From positions 1,538,109 through 1,602,108 of the forward strand of contig NZ_LT592171.1 of NCBI RefSeq assembly GCF_900088825.1: a stretch of DNA of 64,000 nt, given 5' to 3'. Source of the DNA: Thiomonas delicata. GTDB taxonomy: Bacteria > Pseudomonadota > Gammaproteobacteria > Burkholderiales > Burkholderiaceae_C. A program made the translations under genes and the position numbers. How positions within the stretch are numbered: the first letter of the stretch is position 1; every line of letters starts with the position of its first letter. Of this stretch, positions 29,388 through 37,948 are shown in pieces. Below the pieces are notes generated by a model, which made no database searches, was not told the DNA's origin, and worked only from the letters and a program-made list of their open reading frames with translations.

Positions 29388-30179
29388 TCAGCCCGCCCCC
29401 TCGATGCGGGCGTAGGCGGAATGGTTGTGGATGGATTCGAAATTCTCGGCTTCCACGACATAGCTGCCGATACGGGCATCCCGCTGCACCCGCGCCGCCA
29501 CATCGCGCACGAGGTCCTCGACGAACTTCGGATTCTCGTATGCGTGCTCCGTCACGTACTTTTCGTCCGGGCGCTTGAGCAGGCCCCATAGCTCGCAGGA
29601 AGCTTCCTCCTCGGCCATGCGGATGAGCTGCTCGAACGGCACCGGCTCCTTGAGCTGAGCCGTGATGGTGATGTGCGAGCGCTGGTTGTGCGCGCCATAG
29701 TCGGAGATTTCCTTCGAGCAGGGACATAGCGCCTTGACCGGAACCTGGACTCGCGCGGTGACTTGGACGCCGCCGCCTTGCGCTTGTGCGATCCACCCCG
29801 CCTCGTAATCCATCAAGCTCGGCACACCGCTGACGGGAGCGGATTTGCGCACGAAAAGTGGAAACCGAAACTCGATCCGTCCGGCATCGGCCTGCAGGCG
29901 CCGAAGCATGACCTGAGCCAGGGCCACCAGCCCGCCATGATCCAGGGGCGCGTCGACACCCTCCAGAATTTCGACGAACCGGGACATATGCGTGCCCTTC
30001 TTCTCCGCAGCGAGGGCGACATCGGCATCGATCACGGCCACGGTCGGCTGGCTGCCGCCGTCTGCCGTACGCACGCTCAGCGGGTAACGCAAACTCTTGA
30101 CGCCGACGCGTTGAATCGCCATGTGGCGATGGTCCGTCGCGCTCTGAATATCCGGAATGGCTTCGAAAGGCTTGTTCAT
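29388..30179 (-). CDS. folE2: GTP cyclohydrolase FolE2 (type IB)
   Basis: FolE2 converts GTP to 7,8-dihydroneopterin triphosphate, the first step of folate synthesis. It is the alternative to the zinc enzyme FolE and can work with other metals. The 263-residue protein has the conserved active-site Cys at 152 ([21 protein letters not shown] region) and a typical N-terminus. The ATG at 30179 was chosen as the family start. It lies about 150 bp downstream of dxs on the same strand. I saw no clear Zur-type operator upstream. Confidence 0.94.
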   Translation of the reverse strand: MNKPFEAIPDIQSATDHRHMAIQRVGVKSLRYPLSVRTADGGSQPTVAVIDADVALAAEKKGTHMSRFVEILEGVDAPLDHGGLVALAQVMLRRLQADAGRIEFRFPLFVRKSAPVSGVPSLMDYEAGWIAQAQGGGVQVTARVQVPVKALCPCSKEISDYGAHNQRSHITITAQLKEPVPFEQLIRMAEEEASCELWGLLKRPDEKYVTEHAYENPKFVEDLVRDVAARVQRDARIGSYVVEAENFESIHNHSAYARIEGAG

Positions 30180-30330
30180 GGTTGAGCCCTGCCGGATCAT
30201 GCTGGACAAGGACATTGTTGACTGATTCGTTCGGAATTATCGCGGCATCTGGAATCCGGCGCTGCCCAGGGGGTGCTACCGGCGAAACCACCGCCTCGCC
30301 AGTCGCCCATGCCCGGGGACCGATGGCCGA

Positions 30331-32244
30331 TCATGCGTTGGCCGCACGCCGTGGCGCATCGGGATGGTCGCCGACGAGTCCGGGAAATCGCGTGCGAATG
30401 CTGTCCAGCAAGCCGGCTGCATCCAAACCAAGCTGCGCTGTGATCTGCGCCGGATCGCCATGCTCGAGCCAGGCATCGGGCAGGCCGAGGTTCAACACGG
30501 GAATCTGCATGCCCAGGGATTGCAAAGCCTCCATGCACGCCGACCCCGCCCCGCCAAGCACGGTCCCCTCCTCCACCGTCACCAGGGCGTCGTGGCTCAA
30601 TGCCATGCGCCGCAGCATGTCCAGATCCAGCGGCTTGATGAAGCGCATGTTCACCACGGTCGCATCCAGCGTCTGCGCCGCCTGCAAGGCCGCATAAAGC
30701 ACGGGCCCGAACGACAGAATGGCAATGCGCCGGCCCGTCGCCGCGCGCGATTCGCGACGCAGCGACGCCACCCCGACGGGCAGCGCCTCGAGCGAGGATC
30801 GATCGACGCGCACACCAATCCCGGCCCCACGCGGATAGCGCACTGCGGCCGGCCCATCGAGAGAAAATCCGGTGGACAGCATTTGCCGGCACTCCATCTC
30901 GTCGGCCGGTGCCATGAGCGTGAAGTTGGGCAGGCAGCGCAGGGCCGCGATATCGAAAGCCCCGGTATGCGTCGCGCCATCGGCGCCGACCACGCCGGCG
31001 CGGTCAATCGCGAACAGCACGGGCAGATTCTGGATCGCCACGTCGTGAATCACCTGGTCGTAGGCCCGCTGCAGAAAGGTGGAATAAATGGCCACCACGG
31101 GCTTCATGCCCTCGCAGGCCAGGCCGGCGGCAAAGGTCACGGCGTGCTGCTCGGCGATGCCCACGTCGTGGTAGCGCCGGGGGAACAGCTTGGCGAACTC
31201 CACCAGGCCCGAACCCTCGCACATGGCCGGGGTGATGGCCGTCAGGCGTTCGTCCTGCCGCGCCATGTCGCACAGCCACTGGCCGAACACCTGAGCGTAG
31301 GTCGGCTTGGGCGCCACGGCCGGCGGTTTGATGCCTTCGGCCGGGTTGAAACGGCCCGGGCCGTGATAGGTGATGGGGTCGGCCTCGGCAAGCTTGTAGC
31401 CATACCCCTTCTTCGTCACGACATGCAGCAGGCGGGGGCCGGTGCGCTCGCGCAGGTTCTCAAGCGTCGGGATCAGGGCGTGCAGATCGTGCCCGTCGAT
31501 GGGGCCAACGTAGTCGAAACCGAATTCCTCGAACAGCGTCCCTGGCGCCACCAGGCCCTTGGCATGCTCCTCGATGCGGCGCGCCAGCTCGAACAAGGGC
31601 GGCGGAGCGGCCTTCAGAACCTGCTTGGCAGCGTCGCGTGCACTGGCATAGAAACGCCCGGACAGCAGGCGCGCCAGATAGCGGTTGAGCGCGCCCACCG
31701 GTGCGGAAATCGACATGTCGTTGTCATTGAGCACCACGAGCAGATCCGCTTCGGGGTGCACGCCTGCGTTGTTCATGGCCTCGAAGGCCATGCCCCCCGT
31801 CATCGCGCCGTCGCCGATCACCGCCACGACCTTGCGCCGCTCGCCCTTGGCCTGCGCTGCCAGGGCCATGCCCAGCGCCGCCGAGATCGAAGTGGACGAG
31901 TGCGCCGTGCCGAAGGTGTCGTACGGCGATTCCTCGCGGCGCGGGAAACCTGAAATGCCTCCGTACTGGCGCAGCGAACCCATGCGCTCGCGCCGCCCGG
32001 TGAGAATCTTGTGCGCGTAGGTCTGATGCCCGACGTCCCAGACCAGGCGGTCGTGCGGAGTGTCGAACACGTAATGCAAGGCCACGGTGAGTTCCACCGT
32101 GCCCAGATTCGACGAGAGGTGGCCGCCCGTGCGCGACACCGTGTCGAGAATGAACTGGCGCAACTGCTGCGCGAGCTGGGGAAGCTGCTCGGCTTTGAGC
32201 CGACGCAGGTCGTGAGGATCTTGGATGCGTCCGAGCAGGTCCAT
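30331..32244 (-). CDS. dxs: 1-deoxy-D-xylulose-5-phosphate synthase
   Basis: Dxs condenses pyruvate and glyceraldehyde 3-phosphate, the committed step of the methylerythritol phosphate pathway, with thiamine diphosphate. The 637-residue protein contains [19 protein letters not shown], the ThDP/Mg motif [16 protein letters not shown] with [14 protein letters not shown], and the transketolase-type [13 protein letters not shown] and [14 protein letters not shown]. The start ([16 protein letters not shown]) lies 2 bp after the ispA stop, so the two genes are coupled. It supplies IPP/DMAPP for IspA. Confidence 0.97.
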   Translation of the reverse strand: MDLLGRIQDPHDLRRLKAEQLPQLAQQLRQFILDTVSRTGGHLSSNLGTVELTVALHYVFDTPHDRLVWDVGHQTYAHKILTGRRERMGSLRQYGGISGFPRREESPYDTFGTAHSSTSISAALGMALAAQAKGERRKVVAVIGDGAMTGGMAFEAMNNAGVHPEADLLVVLNDNDMSISAPVGALNRYLARLLSGRFYASARDAAKQVLKAAPPPLFELARRIEEHAKGLVAPGTLFEEFGFDYVGPIDGHDLHALIPTLENLRERTGPRLLHVVTKKGYGYKLAEADPITYHGPGRFNPAEGIKPPAVAPKPTYAQVFGQWLCDMARQDERLTAITPAMCEGSGLVEFAKLFPRRYHDVGIAEQHAVTFAAGLACEGMKPVVAIYSTFLQRAYDQVIHDVAIQNLPVLFAIDRAGVVGADGATHTGAFDIAALRCLPNFTLMAPADEMECRQMLSTGFSLDGPAAVRYPRGAGIGVRVDRSSLEALPVGVASLRRESRAATGRRIAILSFGPVLYAALQAAQTLDATVVNMRFIKPLDLDMLRRMALSHDALVTVEEGTVLGGAGSACMEALQSLGMQIPVLNLGLPDAWLEHGDPAQITAQLGLDAAGLLDSIRTRFPGLVGDHPDAPRRAANA

Positions 32245-32246
32245 GA

Positions 32247-33248
32247 TCAATGGCTCCGGCTCACGATACGCCGCGCCAGTTCGGCCAGCCGCTGCGCCCT
32301 CGGACGTCGCTCCGGTGGCAGTCCATCCAAGGCCGCCAGCGCGTCCGCGAGCAGACGCTGCGCCCAGTCCTGCGCCGCGTGCAGGCCCAGAAGCGTCACA
32401 AAAGTGGCCTTGGCTTGCCGCGCATCTTTCCCCGCTGTCTTGCCCAGCGTGGTCGAATCGGCGCTCGCATCGAGCACGTCGTCGACCACCTGGAAGGCCA
32501 GGCCGATGGCATCGGCGTAGCGGCCCATGATTTCGGCGTCCCGCAGCTCGTCGCTCGGGGCGACGCTGCCGGGTTGGCGGCAGGCCAGCCCCATCAGCAG
32601 ACTCGCCTTGAGCAAGGCCCCGGTCTTGCGCCGGTGCATGTCGCTGAGGGCATCGACCCCCAGCGCATGGCCGGTGGCCGCAAGATCCAGGGCCTGGCCG
32701 CCGGCCATGCCCGCGGCGCCGGAGGCCCCTGCGAGCAAGCCGCACAGGCGCGCTTGAGTCTGCGCAGGAATGCCGGGATTCGCCGTGAGCACCTCGAAAG
32801 CGCGTGTTTGCAAGGCGTCGCCAGCCAGCAAAGCCATGGCCTCGCCGAATTTCACGTGCGTCGTGGGCTGGCCGCGGCGCAAAACGTCGTTATCCATGCA
32901 GGGCAGATCGTCGTGCACGAGGGAATACGCATGCATCAACTCGACCGCGCAGGCCGCAGCATCCATGGCCTCCGGATCCGCGTCGAAACACTCGCCAGCC
33001 GCCCACAGAAGAAGCGGCCGCATGCGTTTGCCACCCAGTGCTGCGGCATGGTGCATCGCCTCGGCCAGCGCCGCACTGGCCGCCGGCTGCAAAGGAAGAT
33101 GCTGGCCGATCAGCGCCTGGATACGCGCGGTGCGAGCGGCGACCCAGGCGTCGAAGTCGTGTTCGCTGCCGGCCGGTGACGAATGCGCCGCCCGGCGATG
33201 CTGCGGCACGGCGGCTTGGCTGGGCGACGATGCACCGTCCACCGGCAT
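32247..33248 (-). CDS. ispA: (2E,6E)-farnesyl diphosphate synthase
   Basis: IspA builds farnesyl diphosphate from IPP and DMAPP for quinones and undecaprenyl phosphate. It contains GGKRMRPLL, the first Asp-rich motif DDLPCMD (residues 113-119 from this start) and the second, VVDDVLD. The start is uncertain. The ATG at 33248, four bases after the xseB stop, gives 333 residues. Earlier ATGs at 33281 and 33302 overlap xseB. All versions carry an unusual Ala/Ser/Pro-rich N-terminal extension of about 30 residues before DFDAWVAAR. Confidence 0.93.
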   Translation of the reverse strand: MPVDGASSPSQAAVPQHRRAAHSSPAGSEHDFDAWVAARTARIQALIGQHLPLQPAASAALAEAMHHAAALGGKRMRPLLLWAAGECFDADPEAMDAAACAVELMHAYSLVHDDLPCMDNDVLRRGQPTTHVKFGEAMALLAGDALQTRAFEVLTANPGIPAQTQARLCGLLAGASGAAGMAGGQALDLAATGHALGVDALSDMHRRKTGALLKASLLMGLACRQPGSVAPSDELRDAEIMGRYADAIGLAFQVVDDVLDASADSTTLGKTAGKDARQAKATFVTLLGLHAAQDWAQRLLADALAALDGLPPERRPRAQRLAELARRIVSRSH

Positions 33249-33252
33249 CGCG

Positions 33253-33513
33253 TCAGTTGCCTGCTTGGCGGTCGCTTGCATAAGGCTTGAGTTCGGTGCC
33301 ATCCAGGATCTGGATTTGCTGCTCGACCGCCTGCAATTTCTCGCGGCAATAGCGCAGCAGTGTCGCGCCGCGCTGGTAGGACTTGAGCGTGTCGTCCAGG
33401 CTCATCTGCCCGGACTCGAGTTGCTGGACCAGTTGTTCCAGCTCCGCGGTGGCCTGCTCGTAACTGGCGGGCTGGGTGTCGGCCGGGGTTTGCTTGCGCG
33501 TGCTTGCATTCAT
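33253..33513 (-). CDS. xseB: exodeoxyribonuclease VII small subunit
   Basis: The 86-residue acidic protein matches Xse[34 protein letters not shown] and [17 protein letters not shown] form the two helices that wrap the large subunit XseA. Exonuclease VII degrades single-stranded DNA. The ATG at 33513 ([12 protein letters not shown]) gives a normal family length. It heads the xseB-ispA-dxs operon, a widespread proteobacterial arrangement with no known functional link. It is divergent from the Rieske gene. Confidence 0.93.
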   Translation of the reverse strand: MNASTRKQTPADTQPASYEQATAELEQLVQQLESGQMSLDDTLKSYQRGATLLRYCREKLQAVEQQIQILDGTELKPYASDRQAGN

Positions 33514-33700
33514 GAGGGAGCGGCGATGTCGCCGGGGCCTTGCCGGGATGGCGAGGCCGGTGAAATGGGATCGAACGCTTGATTTTATCGACAGAGCCGG
33601 GGAAGATACCCCCCGTCCCCAGTATCCCCGTCGCGCCAAGGTCGGTCTAGAATCGGCCTGCGTTTATTTGTTTGATTTTTCAGGAGATTTCAAGCCCATC

Positions 33701-34810
33701 ATGTCGGATTTGAGTGTGCATCTGGCCCCGAGCAAAACCCAACTGCCGGTGACGGCATATTTTGACGCTGAGCTGTATGCGAAGGAGAAACAACTCATCT
33801 TCGATGAAGGGCCGCGCTACCTCGGGCACGCGCTTGCCGTCGCCAACCCGGGGGACTACTACGCCCTGCCGCAGGAAGGCGAAGGCCGCGCGCTGGTGCG
33901 CAATGCGACTGGCATCGACCTCATCTCCAACGTCTGCCGGCATCGGCAGGCCGTGATGCTCAAGGGCCGCGGCCGCACCGGGCACAACATCGTCTGCCCC
34001 CTGCACCGCTGGACCTACCGGCTCGACGGCGAATTGATCGGCGCCCCGCATTTCGATGACGACCCTTGCCTGAACCTGCAGCGCTATGCGCAGCCCCAGA
34101 ACTGGAACGGCCTGCTGTTCGAGCGCAACGGCTTCGACGTCGCCCAGGCGCTGCGGGGACTGCAGCACGAAGCCGCGTTCGATTTCAGCGGCTTCGTGCT
34201 CGACCACGTGGAGCAGCATGTCTGCGACTACAACTGGAAGACCTTCATCGAGGTGTACCTGGAGGACTACCACGTCGGCCCTTTCCACCCCGGGCTCGGC
34301 CAGTTCGTCAGCTGCGACAATCTCGCGTGGCAGTTCGGCGATGCGTTCAGCGTGCAAACCGTCGGCATCAACAATGCCTTGCGCAAAGCCGGCAGCAAGG
34401 TCTATGCGAAATGGCACGAGGCCGTGCTCAACTTTCGCCAGGGCGTCCTGCCCGAACACGGTGCCATCTGGCTCACGCTCTACCCGAACGTCATGGTGGA
34501 GTGGTATCCGCATGTGCTCGTGGTATCGGCGCTGTATCCGCAAGGGCCGCAGAAGACCCTCAACGTGGTCGAGTTCTACTACCCCGAGGAAATCGCCGCC
34601 TTCGAACGCGACTTCATCGAAGCCGAGCGTGCCGCCTACATGGAGACTTGCATCGAGGACGATGAGATCGCCTTGCGCATGGACGCCGGCCGCCGCGCCC
34701 TCATGGAACGCGGTGACGACCAGGCCGGCCCTTACCAGTCGCCGATGGAGGATGGCATGCTGCACTTCCACGAGTGGTACCGGCGCAAGCTGAACATGCC
34801 CGCAGGCTGA
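33701..34810 (+). CDS. Rieske non-heme iron oxygenase, alpha subunit
   Basis: The 369-residue protein has a Rieske 2Fe-2S site with C79-x-H81 and C99-x2-H102, followed by the catalytic domain. Its mononuclear iron ligands are probably H191 and H196 (EDYHVGPFH) plus a distal Asp. It resembles ring-hydroxylating dioxygenase and choline-monooxygenase-like alpha subunits. No ferredoxin or reductase partner is encoded nearby, so the electron donor is unknown. AGGAG lies 14 bp before the ATG. Its substrate cannot be inferred; adjacency to xseB-ispA-dxs is, from memory, a recurrent neighbourhood in Burkholderiales. Confidence 0.87.
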   Translation: MSDLSVHLAPSKTQLPVTAYFDAELYAKEKQLIFDEGPRYLGHALAVANPGDYYALPQEGEGRALVRNATGIDLISNVCRHRQAVMLKGRGRTGHNIVCPLHRWTYRLDGELIGAPHFDDDPCLNLQRYAQPQNWNGLLFERNGFDVAQALRGLQHEAAFDFSGFVLDHVEQHVCDYNWKTFIEVYLEDYHVGPFHPGLGQFVSCDNLAWQFGDAFSVQTVGINNALRKAGSKVYAKWHEAVLNFRQGVLPEHGAIWLTLYPNVMVEWYPHVLVVSALYPQGPQKTLNVVEFYYPEEIAAFERDFIEAERAAYMETCIEDDEIALRMDAGRRALMERGDDQAGPYQSPMEDGMLHFHEWYRRKLNMPAG

Positions 34811-34835
34811 GACGGACCCAAGGTGGTCCATGGCA

Positions 34836-34879
34836 CGGGGGCCGGGGCATAATCGATGCGCCCGGCCCCCGTTTTCTTC
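34836..34879 (+). terminator. intrinsic terminator after the Rieske gene
   Basis: An 11-bp GC-rich stem (CGGGGGCCGGG, 34836-34846, with CCCGGCCCCCG, 34861-34871) is followed by TTTTCTTCT. It starts 25 bp past the Rieske stop. It also argues against the sulfurtransferase starting as early as 34856, inside the hairpin. Confidence 0.85.
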
Positions 34880-34891
34880 TCCCTCCCCGCC

Positions 34892-35752
34892 ATGCCGACG
34901 ACACCTTACACCACGCTCATTTCCGCCGAACAGCTGCAACGCGGTCTGTCTGCCGCCTTCGTGGCCGACTGCAGTCACGAACTCACCGATCCCCGCGCCG
35001 GGCTGCAAAACTACACAGCCGGCCATATCCCGGGCGCGGTCCACCTGCATCTGGACACGCACCTCTCCTCCGCGCCGAACGGGCGCAATGGCCGGCACCC
35101 CTTGCCGGACCCCGCCGAGCTGGCCGCGCAACTGGCGGCCATGGGTCTGCGCCAGGGGCAGCAGGTCGTCGCCTACGACCGCAGCCAGGGCACCTACGCG
35201 GCACGCCTGTGGTGGCTGCTGCGCTGGCTGGGGCATGCGCCGGTCGCCGTGCTCGACGGCGGTTGGCAAGCCTGGCTGGAAGCAGGGGGCGCGAGCCAGA
35301 CCGAAACCCCTGCCGCGCGCCCGCGCGGCGACTTCGCCGTCAAGCCCAGCCTGGTGCGCTTCGTCCAGGTGGACGACGTGCTCGGCAATCTGCAACACCG
35401 CCAGCGCCTCGTGATCGACGCCCGCTCGCCGCAGCGCTACCGCGGCGAAGGCGAAACCCTGGATCCGAAAGCCGGCCATATTCCGGGCGCCGTGTGCCGC
35501 TTCTACCGCGACAACCTGAGGGACGACGGCCGCTTCAAATCCGCCGACGAATTGCGCACGGAATGGTTGGCCATTCTTGGCAAGCGCAAACCTCAAGAGG
35601 TGGTGAACCAGTGCGGTTCGGGAGTCTCGGCCTGCCACAACATCCTGGCACTGGAGCATGCGGGGCTGGACGGCTCGCTGCTTTATCCGGGGTCGTGGAG
35701 CGAATGGTGCGCGGACCCCGCGCGCCCGATGGTTTGCGAAGCGTCGTCGTAG
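34892..35752 (+). CDS. 3-mercaptopyruvate/thiosulfate sulfurtransferase (two rhodanese domains)
   Basis: The 286-residue protein has two rhodanese domains. Each shows a GHIPGAV segment (residues 44-50 and 195-201), and the second carries the catalytic C241 in CGSGVSAC. This loop is close to the CG(S/T)GVT signature of mercaptopyruvate sulfurtransferases, so an SseA-like activity is more likely than classical rhodanese. The enzyme moves sulfane sulfur to thiols or cyanide. No signal peptide is seen with the ATG at 34892. Location near stress genes and in a likely thiosulfate oxidiser is suggestive but not proof of a role in sulfur metabolism. Confidence 0.87.
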   Translation: MPTTPYTTLISAEQLQRGLSAAFVADCSHELTDPRAGLQNYTAGHIPGAVHLHLDTHLSSAPNGRNGRHPLPDPAELAAQLAAMGLRQGQQVVAYDRSQGTYAARLWWLLRWLGHAPVAVLDGGWQAWLEAGGASQTETPAARPRGDFAVKPSLVRFVQVDDVLGNLQHRQRLVIDARSPQRYRGEGETLDPKAGHIPGAVCRFYRDNLRDDGRFKSADELRTEWLAILGKRKPQEVVNQCGSGVSACHNILALEHAGLDGSLLYPGSWSEWCADPARPMVCEASS

Positions 35753-35819
35753 TTTTCGGCAGCGGGCGTCTGGCCTGCCGGGCCTCGATGCGGGATGCCG
35801 GCGCCCAAAGGCGGGAAGT

Positions 35820-35833
35820 TTGCACCAGATCAA
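35820..35833 (+). promoter_or_regulatory. candidate FNR/ANR-type site upstream of the tandem usp genes
   Basis: TTGCACCAGATCAA matches TTGAT-N4-ATCAA at 8 of 10 positions, with a perfect right half. An AT-rich AATATATC (35857-35864) follows at about 23-25 bp. A start near 35868-35871 would put the site at the class II position and leave a leader of about 30 nt. FNR/ANR control of universal stress genes is known in Pseudomonas. Pattern evidence only. Confidence 0.42.
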
Positions 35834-35901
35834 ACCGCGCGACGACCGCGCGCTGCAATATATCGGCATGTTTTGATCTTTCACCGAACGAGGAGGATGC
35901 C

Positions 35902-36336
35902 ATGTACAACAAGATTCTGGTTCCGACGGACGGCTCTGCGACGGCCGCCAAGGCGATTGCCCCAGCCGTGCAACTGGCCAAACAATGCGGTGCCGCCCTT
36001 GTTGGCGTCACGGTGACCGACCCCTACCCCTATTCGGGCCTGGCCGAGTCCGTTCCCATCACGGCAGACGAATACCGCGTGAGCGTGACCAAGGCGGCCG
36101 AGGCTGCGCTGTCGCCCCTGGTCGATGCCTGCAAGGCGGCCGGCCTGGCCTGCGACTGCGTGGTCTCCGAAAACATCCACCCCTGGAAAGCCATGCTGGA
36201 AGTCGCCCAGGAAAAATCCTGCGATCTGGTGGTGATGGCCTCGCATGGCCGACGCGGCATGCAGTCGCTGCTGCTCGGCAGCGAAACCCAGAAGCTGCTG
36301 ACCCACTCCCACCTGCCGGTCCTGGTGGTGCGCTGA
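35902..36336 (+). CDS. universal stress protein, UspA family (first of a tandem pair)
   Basis: This 144-residue single-domain Usp begins MYNKILVPTDGSATAAKA, the usual nucleotide-binding first strand. It ends with MASHGRRGMQSLLLGSETQK and PVLVVR; the G-2x-G-9x-G(S/T) ATP motif has Ala in place of the first Gly. A strong AGGAGG lies just before the ATG. The second copy follows 68 bp later. Usps are induced by starvation or oxygen limitation; the client process is unknown. An FNR-like palindrome lies about 70 bp upstream. Confidence 0.92.
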   Translation: MYNKILVPTDGSATAAKAIAPAVQLAKQCGAALVGVTVTDPYPYSGLAESVPITADEYRVSVTKAAEAALSPLVDACKAAGLACDCVVSENIHPWKAMLEVAQEKSCDLVVMASHGRRGMQSLLLGSETQKLLTHSHLPVLVVR

Positions 36337-36404
36337 TCCCGGAGCATGAGGCCGCTCCTGAACACCGCCCGCCAAGCTTCCCGACCACTTTCCTGGAGAC
36401 CACC

Positions 36405-36839
36405 ATGTTCAAGCATGTCCTCATCGCCACAGACGGTTCCGAGCTTTCCGACCGAGCCCTGCCGATCGCCCTGGAGCAGGCCAAGCTGAATGGCGCGCGC
36501 GTGACCGCGGCGTCCGTGATCGATCTGTATCCCTACATCGGGGCGATCGAGGTCATGCCCACCGGCATCGAGGGCTGGCAGGAAGCCATTCGCGCCCAGG
36601 CCGACGCCGCGGTGCAGAAGGTGGCCGACGCCGCCAAGGCGGCGGGCATACCCTGCAATACGGCCGTGCAGGAAGACACCCTCGCCTGGCGCGGCCTGCT
36701 GGCCGTCGCCGAGCGCGAACATTGCGACCTCATCGTCATGTCCTCGCATGGCCGCGGCGGCCTGACGTCGGCCCTGCTCGGCAGCCAGACGGCGCGCGTG
36801 CTGTCGCACACCAAGGTTCCGGTTCTGGTCGTGCGCTGA
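36405..36839 (+). CDS. universal stress protein, UspA family (second of a tandem pair)
   Basis: Also 144 residues, starting MFKHVLIATDGSELSDRALP and ending SSHGRGGLTSALLGSQTARV and PVLVVR. It is a diverged paralogue of the gene before it: same length, same architecture and the same DPYPY/DLYPY segment after strand 2, which suggests an old tandem duplication. The first Gly of the ATP motif is Ser. It has a GGAG ribosome-binding site and is probably co-transcribed with the first copy. It converges on the dienelactone hydrolase-like gene. Confidence 0.92.
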   Translation: MFKHVLIATDGSELSDRALPIALEQAKLNGARVTAASVIDLYPYIGAIEVMPTGIEGWQEAIRAQADAAVQKVADAAKAAGIPCNTAVQEDTLAWRGLLAVAEREHCDLIVMSSHGRGGLTSALLGSQTARVLSHTKVPVLVVR

Positions 36840-36855
36840 AGCCGAGACCGGGCTT

Positions 36856-36874
36856 GTCCTGCGCTGCGCAGGAC
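36856..36874. repeat. perfect hairpin between convergent genes (usp / dienelactone hydrolase-like)
   Basis: GTCCTGCG and CGCAGGAC form an exact 8-bp inverted repeat around CTG in the 51-bp convergent gap. No T-run follows on either strand, so it is terminator-like but not a canonical intrinsic terminator. Confidence 0.45.
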
Positions 36875-36890
36875 GCCGCACGAAGTCCGC

Positions 36891-37865
36891 TCAACCGTCC
36901 CCGGGCGGCGCACCCAGCAAACCGGGAAGTCCGGCACAGGTGCCGTCCTGGGGCGGGAATTCGGCTTCAAGCGCCACCACCTCATGTTTGTGCAGCCAGG
37001 CCAGCGTCCGCGCCCAACCGTCCTTCGCGGCCTCGGCGTTGTAGCTCGGACGGTAGTCGGCATGGAAACCATGCCCGGCCTCGGGATACACCACGATGTC
37101 CGAGGCCCTGGCCGCCGCGTCTCCCCCGGCCAGGGCGTTGCGCATCTGCGCGATGGATTCGAGCGTGATGCCGGGGTCCTTGCCGCCATAGAGTCCCAGC
37201 ACGGGAGCCTTGAGATCCTTGGCCACGTCGATCGGGTTGCGCGGCGTCAGCGGACCCGTATGGCCCACCAGCCTGCCGTACCACGCCACGCCGGCCTGCA
37301 CCGGGGCATGCGCGCAGTACAGCCAGACGATGCGCCCGCCCCAGCAAAAGCCCGTGACGCCGACATGCCCTGCCCTGCCGCCGTTCGTCTGCGCCCAGGT
37401 GCGGCAGGCGTCCAGATCCTGCATCACCTGCGCGTCGGGCACCTTGGCGATGATCTGGCTCATGACCTCGGCGATGCTGCCGTACGCCATGGGGTCGCCC
37501 TGCCGCACGAACAAGTCGGGGGCCAGGGCCAGGTAGCCCTGGTGCGCGAAACGGCGCGCCACGTCGGCGATGTACGCGTGCACCCCGAAAATTTCCGAAA
37601 CGACGAGAACCACCGGTAAATCGGACTTGCCCTTGGGCTGCGCGCGGTACACCGGGATCTTCTGCCCGGCCGAATCGACCTGCACATCCCCCACCAGCAA
37701 TCCTTCGCTGCTTGTCTCGATGGCCGTTTGCGCCACGACAGGCCCGGCGGCGGCGGCAAACCCCACACCCAGCGCCGTACGCACGAAGTCGCGTCTCGAA
37801 AAACCCGGATCCGGGCCGCTGCGCGTCAGACTATTCCATTCGCTCTGCAAATCGGCGTTCCACAT
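36891..37865 (-). CDS. dienelactone hydrolase family protein with a Tat signal
   Basis: The 324-residue protein has a twin-arginine signal near its N-terminus (SRRDFVRTALGVGFAAAAG, residues 23-41), so export to the periplasm in folded form is likely. The alpha/beta-hydrolase part has the nucleophile Cys in GFCWGG, an Asp in YGGKDPG and the His in AGHGFHADYR. These are the Cys-Asp-His triad of dienelactone hydrolases. The substrate is unknown, since periplasmic family members of this type are mostly uncharacterised. The start at 37865 (MWNADLQSEWNSL) places about 20 residues before the Arg pair. Confidence 0.88.
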   Translation of the reverse strand: MWNADLQSEWNSLTRSGPDPGFSRRDFVRTALGVGFAAAAGPVVAQTAIETSSEGLLVGDVQVDSAGQKIPVYRAQPKGKSDLPVVLVVSEIFGVHAYIADVARRFAHQGYLALAPDLFVRQGDPMAYGSIAEVMSQIIAKVPDAQVMQDLDACRTWAQTNGGRAGHVGVTGFCWGGRIVWLYCAHAPVQAGVAWYGRLVGHTGPLTPRNPIDVAKDLKAPVLGLYGGKDPGITLESIAQMRNALAGGDAAARASDIVVYPEAGHGFHADYRPSYNAEAAKDGWARTLAWLHKHEVVALEAEFPPQDGTCAGLPGLLGAPPGDG

Positions 37866-37948
37866 GCTCGTCTCCCGGCCTGGATGGCATCGCAGTGTCA
37901 CCAATTGTTGTCAGACGTGTCAAGCGCGCGGTCAGGCGCCAGCCACAC

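Noticed and set aside
33580-33600. TTGATTTTATCGAC before the Rieske gene as a fourth FNR-like site
   Set aside because: Only one half-site matches and the spacing does not fit a 4-bp centre.
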